DNA of 64,000 nucleotides from Marivivens sp. Lineage in GTDB: Bacteria > Pseudomonadota > Alphaproteobacteria > Rhodobacterales > Rhodobacteraceae. The stretch is from contig JAEPMR010000004.1 in NCBI GenBank assembly GCA_017643845.1, positions 47,060-111,059 of the forward strand, given 5' to 3'. This document shows positions 1 through 10,602 of this stretch, in pieces (position 1 is the stretch's first letter; each line of letters opens with the position of its first letter). The notes beneath the pieces are model-generated. The model had not been told where the DNA came from and made no database searches. It was given only the letters and a program-made list of their open reading frames with translations. The position numbers and the translations under genes are program-made.

Positions 1-2
1 AG

Positions 3-437
3 GAAAAAATATCCGCGGCGCTTGGAAAGAGCCGTAGCCATATTGCGAACTTGCTGCGCCTCCTGAGCCTGCCGCCGACGGTGCAGGAGATGGTTACGTC
101 TGGCAAGCTGACTGCTGGGCACGCACGCGCACTCGTCGGGCAAGAAGATGCGCTGGCGTTCGCGCAGGCTATTATCAAAAAAGGACTGTCTGTTCGGGCG
201 ACGGAACAGATGGTTAAAAAGGGTCTAGGGACCGGAAAAACCACCGCGACCAAACCAAGCCCTACAGGTCGCCGGAAGGATGCGGATACTGTGGCGCTTG
301 AGCAGGAGCTATCTGCTGCGCTGGGAATGAAAACCGAGATTGATCATAGCCCCAACAAGGAAAACGGACGGCTGATTATCAACTACCGGTCGTTTGACCA
401 GCTTGATGATCTGATGCGGGTGCTGTCCGGGGGCTAG
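3..437 (+). CDS. parB: Chromosome partitioning protein ParB, C-terminal part (5' end outside window)
   Basis: This is the C-terminal part of ParB, the centromere-binding CTPase that loads at parS near the origin and works with ParA to segregate the chromosome. The reading frame is already open at base 3, so the start lies upstream of the window. The visible part begins inside the helix-turn-helix region (LGKSRSHIANLLRL, then LTAGHARAL) and ends with the C-terminal dimerisation segment (a typical ...DQLDDLMRVL end). The upstream parA is not in view. The stop overlaps the end of the convergent hemW by 4 nt. Family assignment is secure; the N-terminal CTP-binding domain cannot be assessed. Confidence 0.95.
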   Translation, partial: EKISAALGKSRSHIANLLRLLSLPPTVQEMVTSGKLTAGHARALVGQEDALAFAQAIIKKGLSVRATEQMVKKGLGTGKTTATKPSPTGRRKDADTVALEQELSAALGMKTEIDHSPNKENGRLIINYRSFDQLDDLMRVLSGG

Positions 438-1591
438 GCGCCGAGGATTTTACGAAGGATCGTGTTGAGCAATGGTCGGCCCTCGTCAGATACGGTGAGT
501 GTTTCCGCTGCTAGCACGAGCAGCCCATCTTCTACCAACTCATTGATATTGTTTATTATTTCCTCATTTGCCAGCGGAAGGTAGCGCGCTACCGGAACCC
601 CCTCTCGTAGCCGAAGACCCATGAGAAGCATTTCAGCGAGAATATCATCTTGCGACAAGTGCTGAACAGGATGTTCCGGCCGACGATGCTCCGATACTGC
701 TGCGAGCCACTTGCCAGGCTCGCGGAACGCCTCCGTTGCCTGTCGCGTCGGACCGAAGGATAACCGACCATGTGCGCCGGGACCGATGCCGAGGTAGTCG
801 CCGTAGCGCCAGTAAATAAGGTTGTGACGGGATTCTTCGCCACTTCGTGCATGATTTGAGGTTTCATAGGCATGAAAACCGTAGCTTTCTGTGATCCTCT
901 GGGTCGCCTCGAACATATCTGCAGCAAGGTCATCATTCGGGAGCCCGCGTAATTTTCCAGCCGAGTAGCGGTCTCCAAAGGCCGTGCCTTCCTCAATTGT
1001 CAGCTGGTAGAGCGACAGGTGATCAACGGCGAGATCAAGTGCGCGGCGAAGCTCGGATCCCCAGTCCGCCAAAGTTTGGTTTTGTCGGGCATAGATCAGA
1101 TCGAAGCTTACTCGCGAAAAAGTCGCGCGGGCGATTTTAAATGCTGAAAACGCTTCCTCCACACTGTGTAGTCGGCCAAGAAGTCGCAAGTCATCGTTGT
1201 TTAGAGCCTGAATCCCCATAGACAAACGGTTGACGCCGGCCTCTCGGTAGGCACCGAAACGCGCAGCGTCTACGGAGGTAGGATTGGCCTCTAGCGTAAT
1301 CTCGATGTCATTCGACACAGGCCAGGAGCGGCGCACCTCGTCGAGGATGGCTTGGACGGTTTCGCCATCCATCAGGCTGGGTGTTCCGCCTCCGAAAAAC
1401 ACGGTCGACAGCACGCGCCCCTCTGTCAGTTCGGCCGCTCGGGCGATCTCACGAATGTAGGCGTCGCGCCAGCGGGATTGATCAATCCGCGCGCTGACGT
1501 GGCTATTGAAATCACAATACGGGCATTTGGCGGCGCAAAACGGCCAATGGATATAAAGGCCGAACCCGCTCTGCTGCCAATTCTCAGGCAA
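434..1591 (-). CDS. hemW: HemW-type radical SAM haem chaperone / oxygen-independent coproporphyrinogen oxidase-like
   Basis: Radical SAM protein of the HemW/HemN-like family, now regarded mainly as a haem-trafficking protein rather than a true coproporphyrinogen dehydrogenase. Seen: the cluster motif CAAKCPYCD near the N-terminus, then GGGTPSLM and a HemN-type C-terminal domain. I place the start at the TTG whose first base is 1591, giving 385 residues beginning with [17 protein letters not shown]; this lies inside the last codons of rdgB. An upstream ATG at 1669 would add 26 residues with no family resemblance and overlap rdgB by 86 nt. It follows rdgB in the same direction, so the two are probably co-transcribed with rph. 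Confidence 0.9.
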   Translation of the reverse strand: MPENWQQSGFGLYIHWPFCAAKCPYCDFNSHVSARIDQSRWRDAYIREIARAAELTEGRVLSTVFFGGGTPSLMDGETVQAILDEVRRSWPVSNDIEITLEANPTSVDAARFGAYREAGVNRLSMGIQALNNDDLRLLGRLHSVEEAFSAFKIARATFSRVSFDLIYARQNQTLADWGSELRRALDLAVDHLSLYQLTIEEGTAFGDRYSAGKLRGLPNDDLAADMFEATQRITESYGFHAYETSNHARSGEESRHNLIYWRYGDYLGIGPGAHGRLSFGPTRQATEAFREPGKWLAAVSEHRRPEHPVQHLSQDDILAEMLLMGLRLREGVPVARYLPLANEEIINNINELVEDGLLVLAAETLTVSDEGRPLLNTILRKILGA

Positions 1592-2195
1592 AACAGCCCG
1601 CGACAAGCTTCCGAAACGCGTCGGCACGGTGGCTGATTTTGTTTTTTTCCCAGCGATCCATCTCGCCAAAGGTTACGTCATAGCCGTCGGGCTGAAAAAT
1701 AGGATCGTACCCGTGCCCCTGATCACCTCGCATCGGCCATACGATCTGCCCGGGCATGATGCCTTCGAAAACTTCGTCATGACCATCCGGCCACGCCAGA
1801 ACCAGCGTGCAGCAAAACCGGGCCGAATACGGGGGGTTACCGGCCTTTTCCGCGATTTTTGTCCATGTCCGCTCCATCGCCATTACGAAATCGCGGCCAT
1901 TCGGCGTTTCCGCCCAATCGGCAGTGTAGACGCCGGGTGCGCCGTCGAGGATGTCGATGGAAATGCCGCTGTCATCAGCCAGTGCTGGCAGGCCCGTCGC
2001 CCGAGCTGCCGCATGTGCTTTGATGCGGGCATTGCCGATAAAGTTGTCTTCGGTTTCCTCCGGTTCGGGTAGGCCGTGATCTGAATTCGAGGTCAGCTTT
2101 ACGCCGAATGGCTCCAATAACGCGGCAATCTCTTCAAGTTTGCCACGGTTATGGGTGGCAACGACCAGATCATGACCTTCGAAGCGACGTGTCAT
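1584..2195 (-). CDS. rdgB: RdgB/Ham1 non-canonical purine NTP pyrophosphatase (XTP/dITP)
   Basis: House-cleaning pyrophosphatase that hydrolyses dITP, XTP and ITP to monophosphates and keeps deaminated purines out of nucleic acids. At 203 residues it has normal family length. Signature segments are visible: [11 protein letters not shown] near the N-terminus, [19 protein letters not shown] in the middle and [11 protein letters not shown] near the C-terminus. Its start overlaps the rph stop by 4 nt (ATGA arrangement), indicating translational coupling, and its end overlaps the hemW start. Confidence 0.95.
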   Translation of the reverse strand: MTRRFEGHDLVVATHNRGKLEEIAALLEPFGVKLTSNSDHGLPEPEETEDNFIGNARIKAHAAARATGLPALADDSGISIDILDGAPGVYTADWAETPNGRDFVMAMERTWTKIAEKAGNPPYSARFCCTLVLAWPDGHDEVFEGIMPGQIVWPMRGDQGHGYDPIFQPDGYDVTFGEMDRWEKNKISHRADAFRKLVAGCFA

Positions 2196-2899
2196 CGGGT
2201 CGCTGCCAGTTGTGCAGCTGCCAGTTCCGCACTGCCTTTTTCTGCCAGGGTCAACAGCTCGTCCATCTGCTCACGGCTAAAGGTTGCGCCCTCGGCAGAC
2301 ATCTGAACTTCGATCAATCGGTTTCCGGTCATAACGAAATTGCCGTCAACGCCTGCTTCGCTGTCTTCGGGGTAATCGAGGTCGAGCACAGGCTGGCCCG
2401 CGTAAATCCCGCAACTGATCGCGGAAACCGGATCGGAGAGTGGATCGGAGATCACATCACCGGATTTCATCAGCGCATTGATCGCAAGTCGCAGCGCAAC
2501 CCATCCGCCTGTAATCGAAGCGCAACGCGTTCCCCCGTCTGCCTGAATAACATCGCAATCTACAGTGATTTGACGCTCGCCCAGAGCAACGCGATCAACA
2601 CCGGCACGAAGGCTGCGACCGATCAGGCGCTGGATCTCTTGGGTTCTGCCGGACTGTCCGTTTTTCGCCTCGCGCCGCATCCGCGTGTGGGTGGCGCGGG
2701 GGAGCATCCCGTATTCGGCAGTGACCCAGCCAAGCCCGGAGTTTTTCATGAACGGCGGCACGCGCTCATCAACGCTGGCCGTGCAGAGCACATGGGTATC
2801 GCCGCATTTGATGAGGCAGGATCCTTCTGCATGGCGGGTGACGCCGGTCTCAATTGAAATCGGGCGCATTTCGTTTATCTGTCTACCGGACGGGCGCAT
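2192..2899 (-). CDS. rph: Ribonuclease PH
   Basis: Phosphorolytic 3'-5' exoribonuclease that trims the 3' end of tRNA precursors. The 235 residues match the family length. Visible features include the N-terminal [14 protein letters not shown], the [15 protein letters not shown] segment that forms the phosphate and RNA site, and [18 protein letters not shown]. It is the first gene of the leftward rph-rdgB-hemW unit and is divergent from hrcA, with 137 bases between the starts. Assignment is secure. Confidence 0.96.
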   Translation of the reverse strand: MRPSGRQINEMRPISIETGVTRHAEGSCLIKCGDTHVLCTASVDERVPPFMKNSGLGWVTAEYGMLPRATHTRMRREAKNGQSGRTQEIQRLIGRSLRAGVDRVALGERQITVDCDVIQADGGTRCASITGGWVALRLAINALMKSGDVISDPLSDPVSAISCGIYAGQPVLDLDYPEDSEAGVDGNFVMTGNRLIEVQMSAEGATFSREQMDELLTLAEKGSAELAAAQLAATR

Positions 2900-2960
2900 T
2901 GGGGACTCCTGCTAATTTCGCGTCACGGATACGCGGAGAGCGCCGGAATTCCAACCCTGA

Positions 2961-2988
2961 TTGACCTGAATTGCCCGTCAGATTTAAT
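2961..2988 (+). promoter_or_regulatory. Putative housekeeping promoter of hrcA-grpE
   Basis: TTGACC at 2961-2966 and TTTAAT at 2983-2988 are separated by 16 bp, a good sigma70-type pattern, about 50 bases ahead of the chosen hrcA start. No CIRCE element (TTAGCACTC-N9-GAGTGCTAA) is visible here. Confidence 0.5.
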
Positions 2989-3036
2989 GGCGACGCTGCG
3001 CGTGCCGCATCGAGTGTAATTGCTGGACCTGAACTG

Positions 3037-4101
3037 ATGACAGTAAAGCCGCCACTGATCGAAGAAATGAACGACCGTTCGAGAGAGGTTTTTCGACGGG
3101 TTGTTGAGGGGTATCTGGAAACAGGCGCCCCCGTTGGCTCGCGCACCTTGTCGAAAACCATGTCTGAAAAGGTCAGCGCCGCGACGATCCGCAATGTTAT
3201 GCAGGACCTTGAGTATCTAGGCTTGTTAGGAAGCCCTCATATTAGCGCGGGGCGTATACCGACGCAGTCGGGTCTTCGCATGTTCGTTGACGGACTTCTG
3301 GAGGTCGCCGACTTGCAGGGCGAAGATCGTGAGAAGCTGGATCAGACGCTCGGCGGCAATCAGCAGGATATACCGCAGCTATTGGATCGGGTGGGCTCTG
3401 CGCTTTCGGGTGTGACCCATGGGGCGAGCCTTGTGCTTGCGCCAAAGCATGAAGCGGCGATCAAACATATTGAGTTCGTATCCCTTGCCGCGGATCGGGC
3501 GCTGGTTGTTCTGGTCTTTGCCGATGGGCACGTGGAGAACCGGCTCTTTACGCCGCCGCCGGGCCAGACGCCCTCATCCATGCGAGAGGCCGCGAACTTT
3601 ATCAACGCTTTGGCCGAAGGACGGACGATCTCCGAGCTGGGCCGCGTGATGAAGGATGAAATCAGTCGGCGGCGTCAAGAGATCGACCGGCTTGCGCGGG
3701 AAATGGTCGAGAGCGGATTGGCCGTCTGGGAGAACAAGGGCGAATCAACCGAGAGGTTGATCGTTCGCGGGCGGGGGAATTTGCTGGGTGACAGCGAGAG
3801 CGAAGAGGATCTGGAGCGGATCCGGCAGCTCTTCGATGACCTGGAGCGCAAGCGGGATATTGCCGAATTCCTCGATCTGGCGGATCGAGGCGACGGTGTG
3901 CGCATTTTTATTGGCTCTGAGAACAAACTTTTTTCACTTTCGGGTTCCTCTTTGGTGGTTTCTCCATATATGAACGCCGACCGTAAGATCGTGGGCGCTG
4001 TGGGCGTGATCGGGCCGACGCGCCTGAATTACGGACGGATCGTGCCGATCGTGGATTATACAGCGCAATTGGTCGGGCGGCTCTTGGCCGACCGGACGTG
4101 A
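3037..4101 (+). CDS. hrcA: Heat-inducible transcription repressor HrcA
   Basis: DNA-binding repressor that acts at CIRCE elements, usually ahead of groESL, with its activity tuned by GroEL. The start ATG at 3037 gives MTVKPPLIEEMNDRSREVF and 354 residues, normal for the family; an in-frame TTG at 2971 would add an unsupported tail. The N-terminal winged helix carries the typical ETGAPVGSRTLSK and SAATIRNVMQDLE segments, followed by the HrcA core and a C-terminal NYGRIVPIVDYTA segment. It lies 11 nt ahead of grpE and is presumably co-transcribed with it, whereas dnaKJ are about 37 kb away. Confidence 0.95.
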   Translation: MTVKPPLIEEMNDRSREVFRRVVEGYLETGAPVGSRTLSKTMSEKVSAATIRNVMQDLEYLGLLGSPHISAGRIPTQSGLRMFVDGLLEVADLQGEDREKLDQTLGGNQQDIPQLLDRVGSALSGVTHGASLVLAPKHEAAIKHIEFVSLAADRALVVLVFADGHVENRLFTPPPGQTPSSMREAANFINALAEGRTISELGRVMKDEISRRRQEIDRLAREMVESGLAVWENKGESTERLIVRGRGNLLGDSESEEDLERIRQLFDDLERKRDIAEFLDLADRGDGVRIFIGSENKLFSLSGSSLVVSPYMNADRKIVGAVGVIGPTRLNYGRIVPIVDYTAQLVGRLLADRT

Positions 4102-4112
4102 AGGAATTGAAT

Positions 4113-4673
4113 ATGGCCGAGCAGAACGCCGAACCGAAGTCACTCGACGAGCTAGAATCTGAAGCTGATGAGCTCGAATTGGGCGCGGACGCCGATGAGG
4201 GGGCTTCCGAGCTGGACGCCTTGCGCGCGGAACGAGACGACCTGAAAGACAAGTTCATGCGTGCCCTTGCGGACGCGGAGAACGCTCGCAAGCGGGGAGA
4301 GCGGGACCGGCGCGAGGCTGAGAACTATGGCGGATCGCGTCTCGCGCGGGACTTGCTGCCCGTATACGACAACCTTCAGCGCGCTTTGCAGGCCATTCCT
4401 GACGAAAACCGTGAAGCGAACGCACCGCTCATCGAGGGCGTCGAGCTCACCATGCGCGAACTGCTGAATGTTTTCAAAAAGCATGGCATCGAGCAGGTAA
4501 AGCCAGATGTGGGCGAGAAATTCGACCCGCAGCGTCACGAAGCTATGTTTGAGGCCCCTGTGCCGAATACCAAGGCTGGCGACATCATTCAGGTGATGAA
4601 TGAGGGCTTCATGCTTCATGACCGGCTTTTGAGACCGGCTCAGGTGGGCGTGTCGTCGACACCAGCCAGTTAA
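4113..4673 (+). CDS. grpE: Nucleotide exchange factor GrpE
   Basis: Co-chaperone that releases ADP from DnaK. I chose the ATG at 4113, which has AAGGA seven bases upstream, rather than a GTG at 4098 that overlaps the hrcA stop. The 186-residue product has an acidic N-terminal tail, a long coiled-coil segment (about residues 35-85, [21 protein letters not shown]) and the C-terminal beta domain with [16 protein letters not shown]. Its TAA overlaps the mutS stop on the other strand within a single TTAA. Confidence 0.95.
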   Translation: MAEQNAEPKSLDELESEADELELGADADEGASELDALRAERDDLKDKFMRALADAENARKRGERDRREAENYGGSRLARDLLPVYDNLQRALQAIPDENREANAPLIEGVELTMRELLNVFKKHGIEQVKPDVGEKFDPQRHEAMFEAPVPNTKAGDIIQVMNEGFMLHDRLLRPAQVGVSSTPAS

Positions 4674-7300
4674 AGCAGGTCTTTAAGCTCGTAGATCAAA
4701 TCCAGCGCTTCTCGAGGTGAAAGGGTGTCCGGAAGGACATCCTTTAGCCTTTCCTCGACATCAGACGATTTGGAGGGGGCGGCTGGAACTGGCGGCGTCG
4801 CAGCAAAGAGCGGCAGATCGTCGATCAGGGCTTTTCGCGCCGTACCGCCTTCCCTCTCGCCTTTTTCAAGCGCATCGAGGACGATCCGAGCGCGATCGAC
4901 AACAGATTGCGGCAGGCCCGCCAGCCTTGCGACCTGCACGCCGTAACTGCGGTCCGCTGTGCCTTTCCGAACCTCGTGCAGGAAGATAACGTCGCCTTCC
5001 CACTCCTTGACCGCGACTGTTGCGTTGTCGACGCCGTCGAGCTTGTCCGCAAGCCCCGACATTTCGTGATAATGGGTGGCAAAGAGCGCGCGGCATCTGT
5101 TGATTTCGTGGAGGTGTTCAAGCGTGGCCCATGCGATTGAAAGGCCGTCATAGGTGGCCGTGCCGCGACCGATTTCGTCGAGTATGACGAGCGCGCGGTC
5201 ATCAGCCTGATTTAGAATCGCGGCGGTCTCGACCATTTCGACCATGAATGTCGAGCGTCCGCGGGCAAGATCGTCAGAGGCGCCGACGCGGCTGAAGACT
5301 TGCGATACGATCCCGATATGAGCCTCTTTTGCCGGAAGGTAGGCGCCGATTTGAGCAAGGATGGCGAAGAGGGCGTTTTGCCGGAGGAACGTTGACTTAC
5401 CGGCCATGTTGGGGCCGGTAAGCAGCCAGATAGGATGATCCGTAAGACTGCAATCATTGGCGATAAAGGGCTTGTTTTCCCTTCTTAGAGCCTGTTCGAC
5501 AACCGGATGACGCCCGCCGACGACATGGAAATCGCGACTGTCATCGAGGGTTGGTCTGCACCAGTCGTTTTGATGGGCAAGTGTGGCAAGAGCGGCTGCA
5601 AGATCAATTTCCGCAAGCGCACGGGCGACGGCGGAGATGTTCGCGGCCTCAGCGAGAATTTGATCGGCAATCTGCCGGTATAGACGTTTTTCAATTTCCA
5701 GAGCGCGGCCGCCGGCATTGAGAATTTTTGTTTCGGTTTCGCTCAATGTGACAGTGGTGAAGCGGACTTGATTGGCGGTGGTCTGACGGTGGATGAAGGT
5801 ATCGCTAAGCGGCGGCGCCAGCATTTTTTCGGCGTGGGTGGCTGTCGTTTCGATGAAGTAACCCAGCACGTTGTTGTGTTTGATTTTGAGTGACTGAATG
5901 CCTGTGAGCGCGATGTATTCGGCCTGCATCGCGGCGATGACAGAGCGCCCCTCGTCGCGAAGGGTGCGCGCCTCATCCAGATCAGCGTCATAGCCGGGCG
6001 CAATGAAACCGCCATCCCGTGCGAGGAGCGGCGGCTCGGCGATCAGGGCAGATTCGAGGAGGTCGAGAAGGGTGTCGTGTCCGGTCAGGTCATTTGTCGC
6101 GCGGGAAAGGGCGTCGCTTTCGATGACATTCGCGAGCAGCTGCTTGATTTCGATGGCCTGGGCGAGCGTGTTGCGGATCGCGGCCATGTCCCGTGGTCCG
6201 GCGCGGTCGAGGGCGAGGCGGGAAAGGGCGCGATCCATGTCATGTGTGCGTTTCAGAAGATCCCGCAGATCACTACGAAGGGGCGCTCGGGTGACGAAGT
6301 AAGAGACGGCTTCCTGCCTCTCGCGGATCAGATCGAGATTGCAAGAAGGGGCCGAAATCCGACGCTCAAGCAAGCGGGCGCCAGCGGCCGTTACCGTTGC
6401 ATCGATTGCACCAAGCAGTGATCCTGCGCGACCGCCGTTCATTGCATGGGTCAGTTCGAGCGATTTTCGTGTCGCCGCGTCGATCTGCATTGCAGAGCGC
6501 ACGGCCTCTTTTACCGGAGGGCGAAGAAGGGGCAGATTCCCTTTTTGGGTGATCTCAAGATATTCAACAACCGCAGCGAGCGCGGAAATCTCAGCTCGGT
6601 CAAAGCTGCCAAAAGCATCGAGCGAGGCAACATTATAGAGACTGCATAGGCGCTTTTCGCCATTTGTGCTGTCAAAGGCTGCGCGGCCAAGCTCTGACAC
6701 AGCGGCGCCAGCGTCTTCGGCAATTTCCCAAAGTGCGGGTTCGGCGCCATCAGCGAACAGCACTTCCTTGGGCGACAGGCGAGCGAGTTCGGGGCCGAGA
6801 CGCGCAAGATCGCAGGAAATGACGCTGAACGCCCCGGTGGAAATATCGACCCAAGCAAGGGCTGCGCCATCTCGAACCGTTGAGAAGGCTGCGAGGAAAT
6901 TGTGGCGACGCGCATCCAGGAGGGAATCTTCGGTCAGCGTGCCTGGTGTCACGAGACGGACCACATCCCGCTTTACAACCGCCTTCGAGCCGCGTTTTTT
7001 AGCCTCGGCGGGGTCTTCGAGCTGTTCGCAAACAGCGACACGGAAGCCTTTTCGGATAAGGGTGAGCAAATAGCCTTCGGCGGCGTGAACGGGAACGCCG
7101 CACATCGGAATATCCTGATCGAGGTGCTTTCCGCGCTTGGTGAGGGCAATATCGAGTGCTTCGGCAGCACCAACGGCATCGTCGAAGAACATTTCGTAAA
7201 AATCGCCCATGCGATAGAAGAGAAGGGCATCAGGGTATTGCGCCTTGATCTCCAGATATTGTGCCATCATCGGCGTGACGGATGGGCTGCCCGCGTTCAT
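4670..7300 (-). CDS. mutS: DNA mismatch repair protein MutS
   Basis: Mismatch-recognition ATPase. The ATG at 7300 follows GGGGGAATTG and gives 876 residues starting [19 protein letters not shown]; a longer frame to 7432 is not supported. Visible: the mismatch-wedge motif FYEMF near residue 36, the connector and lever domains, Walker [14 protein letters not shown], the Walker [17 protein letters not shown], and a short C-terminal tail suitable for tetramerisation. It is convergent with grpE and divergent from maeB. mutL is not in this window. Confidence 0.97.
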   Translation of the reverse strand: MNAGSPSVTPMMAQYLEIKAQYPDALLFYRMGDFYEMFFDDAVGAAEALDIALTKRGKHLDQDIPMCGVPVHAAEGYLLTLIRKGFRVAVCEQLEDPAEAKKRGSKAVVKRDVVRLVTPGTLTEDSLLDARRHNFLAAFSTVRDGAALAWVDISTGAFSVISCDLARLGPELARLSPKEVLFADGAEPALWEIAEDAGAAVSELGRAAFDSTNGEKRLCSLYNVASLDAFGSFDRAEISALAAVVEYLEITQKGNLPLLRPPVKEAVRSAMQIDAATRKSLELTHAMNGGRAGSLLGAIDATVTAAGARLLERRISAPSCNLDLIRERQEAVSYFVTRAPLRSDLRDLLKRTHDMDRALSRLALDRAGPRDMAAIRNTLAQAIEIKQLLANVIESDALSRATNDLTGHDTLLDLLESALIAEPPLLARDGGFIAPGYDADLDEARTLRDEGRSVIAAMQAEYIALTGIQSLKIKHNNVLGYFIETTATHAEKMLAPPLSDTFIHRQTTANQVRFTTVTLSETETKILNAGGRALEIEKRLYRQIADQILAEAANISAVARALAEIDLAAALATLAHQNDWCRPTLDDSRDFHVVGGRHPVVEQALRRENKPFIANDCSLTDHPIWLLTGPNMAGKSTFLRQNALFAILAQIGAYLPAKEAHIGIVSQVFSRVGASDDLARGRSTFMVEMVETAAILNQADDRALVILDEIGRGTATYDGLSIAWATLEHLHEINRCRALFATHYHEMSGLADKLDGVDNATVAVKEWEGDVIFLHEVRKGTADRSYGVQVARLAGLPQSVVDRARIVLDALEKGEREGGTARKALIDDLPLFAATPPVPAAPSKSSDVEERLKDVLPDTLSPREALDLIYELKDLL

Positions 7301-7425
7301 CAATTCCCCCAGAACTGGTTTGTCGCAGACTATCCAAGCGATGTTAGCGACGAAAGTCGAAAACGAAGCTGTTGCAGCGCCTGTCGGTATGCCGTTATCT
7401 CGTCCCGGCTCACAGGGAGGACAGG

Positions 7426-9681
7426 ATGGCAAAATCTCGGGTTACGCGCGAAGACGCTCTGACATTTCATATGGAACCGACGCCCGGGAAATGGGAGGTG
7501 CAGGCAACCGTGCCGATGACCACCCAGCGGGATCTGTCACTGGCCTATTCACCAGGCGTTGCGGTTCCCTGTGAGGAAATCGCCGCAAAGCCCGAAACAG
7601 CATATGACTATACCAACAAGGGCAATTTGGTCGCTGTTATTTCCAATGGAACGGCGGTTCTTGGTTTAGGGAACCTCGGTGCGCTGGGCTCGAAGCCGGT
7701 GATGGAGGGCAAGTCCGTTCTGTTCAAGCGATTTGCCGATGTGAACTCGATCGATATCGAGCTGGACACCGAAGACCCTGATGAGTTTTGCCGTGCTGTG
7801 CGGCTAATGGGGCCAACCTTTGGCGGGATTAACCTCGAAGACATCAAGGCACCCGAATGCTTCATCATCGAGCAGCGCCTGAAAGAGGAAATGGATATTC
7901 CCGTCTTCCACGATGACCAGCACGGAACGGCGGTGATCTGCGCGGCGGGTTTGCTGAACGCGCTGCATATTTCCGGCAAGAAGATCGAGGACTGCAAAAT
8001 CGTGCTCAATGGTGCGGGTGCGGCGGGCATTGCCTGTATCGAATTGCTGAAGGCGATGGGCGCGCGGCATGACAACTGCATCGTGTGCGACACCAAGGGG
8101 GTCATTTACCAGGGCCGCACCGAAGGCATGAACCAATGGAAGTCGGCCCATGCCGTCAAGACGGAGCTGCGGTCGCTGGAAGAGGCGATGAAGGGGGCTG
8201 ACGTGTTTCTTGGCGTTTCGGTCAAGGGAGCGGTGACGCAGGAGATGGTTGCGTCGATGGCGCCCGATCCGGTGATTTTTGCGATGGCGAACCCCGATCC
8301 CGAGATCACGCCGGAAGAGGCGCATGCGGTACGCGAGGATGCGATCGTGGCAACGGGGCGTTCGGACTACCCTAATCAGGTGAACAACGTGCTGGGCTTC
8401 CCGTATCTGTTCCGCGGGGCACTGGATATTCACGCGCGCGCGATCAATGATGATATGAAGATTGCCTGTGCACAGGCGCTTGCTGCGTTGGCGCGGGAAG
8501 ATGTGCCGGATGAAGTGGCGATGGCCTATGGGCGGAAGCTGAACTTCGGGCGCGATTACATCATCCCGACGCCGTTTGACCCGCGCTTGATCCACCGTAT
8601 TCCGCCAGCTGTGGCGCGCGCGGGGATGGATACCGGCGTCGCGCGGCGACCGATTGTGGATATGGATGCTTATGAGCTGACGCTGAAGAGCCGTATGGAT
8701 CCGACGGCCTCTATTCTGCGATCGATCAATGCGCGTGCGCGTGCGGCGCAGGCGACAATGATCTTTGCCGAAGGTGATGATCCGCGCGTCTTGCGGGCGG
8801 CGGTGCAATACCAGCGCAACGGCTTCGGCAAGGCGCTGGTCGTTGGTCGCAGCAGCGACGTGAAAGAGAAGTTGACTGCTGAGGGAATGGCGGACGCGGT
8901 TTCGGAAATCGAGGTCGTGAACGCCGCGAATACAAGCCATTTGGATCAGTATAAGAGCTTTCTCTATGATCGTTTGCAGCGGAAGGGCTTTGATCGTGCG
9001 GATATTCACAGGCTTGCAGCGCGGGATCGGCATGTGTTCAGCGCTTTGATGCTGGCTCATGGGCACGGTGACGGGCTGGTGACGGGAGCCACGCGGAAAT
9101 CGGCGCATGTGCTGGAGCTGATCAATCACGTGTTCGATGCGTCGCCACGGAGCGGGGCGGTGGGTGTTTCGGCGGTGCTACACAAAGGGCGCATCGTGCT
9201 GATTACCGATACGCTGGTGCATGAATGGCCTGACGAGAATGATCTGGCGGATATTGCGGTGCGCGGTGCAGCTGTGGCGCGGGATTTGGGGTTGGAGCCG
9301 CGGGTGGCATTTCTGTCGTTCTCGACGTTTGGACATCCGGTATCTGAACGTGCCGACAAGATGCACCGTGCGCCGAAGGTGCTCGACGCGCGGCGGGTTG
9401 ATTTCGAATATGAAGGGGAAATGACCGTCGATGTCGCGTTGAATGTCAGGGCGCAGGAGAATTATCCGTTCCAGCGACTGACGGGGCCTGCGAACGTCTT
9501 GGTTGTTCCGGCGCGGCACTCTGCCTCGATTTCGGTCAAGCTAATGCAGGAAATGGCGGGCGCGACAGTGATCGGCCCGATCCTGACCGGTGTGGACAAG
9601 CCGATCCAGATTTGTTCGACCGTTTCGACGGTGAGCGACATTCTGAATATGGCGGCGCTGGCTGCGACCAACGTCGGCTAG
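7426..9681 (+). CDS. maeB: NADP-dependent malic enzyme with C-terminal phosphotransacetylase-like domain
   Basis: Oxidatively decarboxylates malate to pyruvate. The ATG at 7426 follows GGGAGGACAGG and gives 751 residues, the size of the large MaeB class. Residues 1-430 carry malic enzyme features ([17 protein letters not shown], the Rossmann segment [15 protein letters not shown], and [10 protein letters not shown]). From about residue 440 the protein is a phosphate acetyl/butyryltransferase-like domain ([28 protein letters not shown], ending in [20 protein letters not shown]). In characterised MaeB proteins this second domain is regulatory, binding acetyl-CoA. It lies 12 bases upstream of the aminotransferase gene. 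Confidence 0.95.
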   Translation: MAKSRVTREDALTFHMEPTPGKWEVQATVPMTTQRDLSLAYSPGVAVPCEEIAAKPETAYDYTNKGNLVAVISNGTAVLGLGNLGALGSKPVMEGKSVLFKRFADVNSIDIELDTEDPDEFCRAVRLMGPTFGGINLEDIKAPECFIIEQRLKEEMDIPVFHDDQHGTAVICAAGLLNALHISGKKIEDCKIVLNGAGAAGIACIELLKAMGARHDNCIVCDTKGVIYQGRTEGMNQWKSAHAVKTELRSLEEAMKGADVFLGVSVKGAVTQEMVASMAPDPVIFAMANPDPEITPEEAHAVREDAIVATGRSDYPNQVNNVLGFPYLFRGALDIHARAINDDMKIACAQALAALAREDVPDEVAMAYGRKLNFGRDYIIPTPFDPRLIHRIPPAVARAGMDTGVARRPIVDMDAYELTLKSRMDPTASILRSINARARAAQATMIFAEGDDPRVLRAAVQYQRNGFGKALVVGRSSDVKEKLTAEGMADAVSEIEVVNAANTSHLDQYKSFLYDRLQRKGFDRADIHRLAARDRHVFSALMLAHGHGDGLVTGATRKSAHVLELINHVFDASPRSGAVGVSAVLHKGRIVLITDTLVHEWPDENDLADIAVRGAAVARDLGLEPRVAFLSFSTFGHPVSERADKMHRAPKVLDARRVDFEYEGEMTVDVALNVRAQENYPFQRLTGPANVLVVPARHSASISVKLMQEMAGATVIGPILTGVDKPIQICSTVSTVSDILNMAALAATNVG

Positions 9682-9693
9682 AGCGAGGGCTGA

Positions 9694-10602
9694 ATGAGCG
9701 ACAAAGTCACGACCCATCAGGCCGAGGAAGATGCGCGCAATGCGGATATTCTCATCTATGTGAATGGTGAGCTGAAACCGCGCAGTGAGGCGTTGGTGAG
9801 CGTTTATGATAGCGGTTTCATGCTCGGTGATGGTGTCTGGGAGGGTTTGCGGCTCTATGACGGTATCTGGTCGTTCGTCGATGAGCATCTGGATCGGCTT
9901 TTCGAGGCGGCAAAGGCTATTGATCTGGACATTGGTTTGAATCGCGAAGAGGTCAAAAATGCCTTGTTAGAGACGCAAAGGGCCAATGGTATGATCACCG
10001 ACGCCCATGCGCGGCTGATGGTGACGCGGGGGGTAAAGATGCGGCCGTTTCAGCACCCGTCGCTGTCGCGCCAAGGGCCGACCTTCGTCATCATCATGGA
10101 GCATTCGAAGCCAAAGATTCCGCGCCCGATCCGGTTGGCGACGGTGCCGCATCTGCGGGGTTTGCCTATGACACAAGACCCGAAGCTGAACAGCCACTCG
10201 AAGCTGAATTGCATTCTGGCCTGTATCGCGGCGGAAAAAGCAGGGGCAGATGAGGCGTTGATGCTTGATTTGCATGGTTTTGTGAACACGACGAACGCCT
10301 GCAACTTCTTCATCGTGCGCAAGGGCGAGGTTTGGACCTCGACCGGTGACTACTGCATGAACGGGATCACACGGCAGAAAGTGATTGATCTCTGCCGCGC
10401 GAACGGGATTCCGGTCTATGAGCGGAATTTCTCGCTGGTGGATACCTATGGCGCGGACGAGGCCTTCCTGACGGGGACGTTCGGGGCGCAAACGCCTGTG
10501 AGCGAGATTGACGGACGGGTGATCGGTACGGGTGAAATGGGGCCTGTGACGGAACGTATTCGCGGGCTTTATAAAGCATTGGTAACTGGGGCCGCCGCAT
10601 GA
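9694..10602 (+). CDS. Class IV PLP-dependent aminotransferase (branched-chain / D-amino acid type)
   Basis: Fold-type IV aminotransferase of 302 residues, related to IlvE and D-alanine transaminase. Lys170 in SHSKLNCIL is the likely PLP-binding lysine; GFVNTTNACNFF and GITRQKVIDL fit the cofactor phosphate and dimer regions. The substrate cannot be read from sequence. It lies just after maeB, and its TGA overlaps the ATG of the next gene (ATGA), so translation of the two is coupled. The partner is a small sulfotransferase-like P-loop protein, which suggests that the two act on a common metabolite. An ordinary IlvE role remains possible. Confidence 0.85.
   Translation: MSDKVTTHQAEEDARNADILIYVNGELKPRSEALVSVYDSGFMLGDGVWEGLRLYDGIWSFVDEHLDRLFEAAKAIDLDIGLNREEVKNALLETQRANGMITDAHARLMVTRGVKMRPFQHPSLSRQGPTFVIIMEHSKPKIPRPIRLATVPHLRGLPMTQDPKLNSHSKLNCILACIAAEKAGADEALMLDLHGFVNTTNACNFFIVRKGEVWTSTGDYCMNGITRQKVIDLCRANGIPVYERNFSLVDTYGADEAFLTGTFGAQTPVSEIDGRVIGTGEMGPVTERIRGLYKALVTGAAA

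Noticed and set aside
2108..2857. 249-residue open frame antisense to rph
   Set aside because: Shadow of RNase PH and the start of rdgB.
2900..3036. CIRCE element ahead of hrcA
   Set aside because: No TTAGCACTC-like inverted repeat in this stretch, nor ahead of dnaK.
7804..9129. 441-residue open frame antisense to maeB
   Set aside because: Arg/His-rich nonsense translation; maeB on the other strand is unmistakable.
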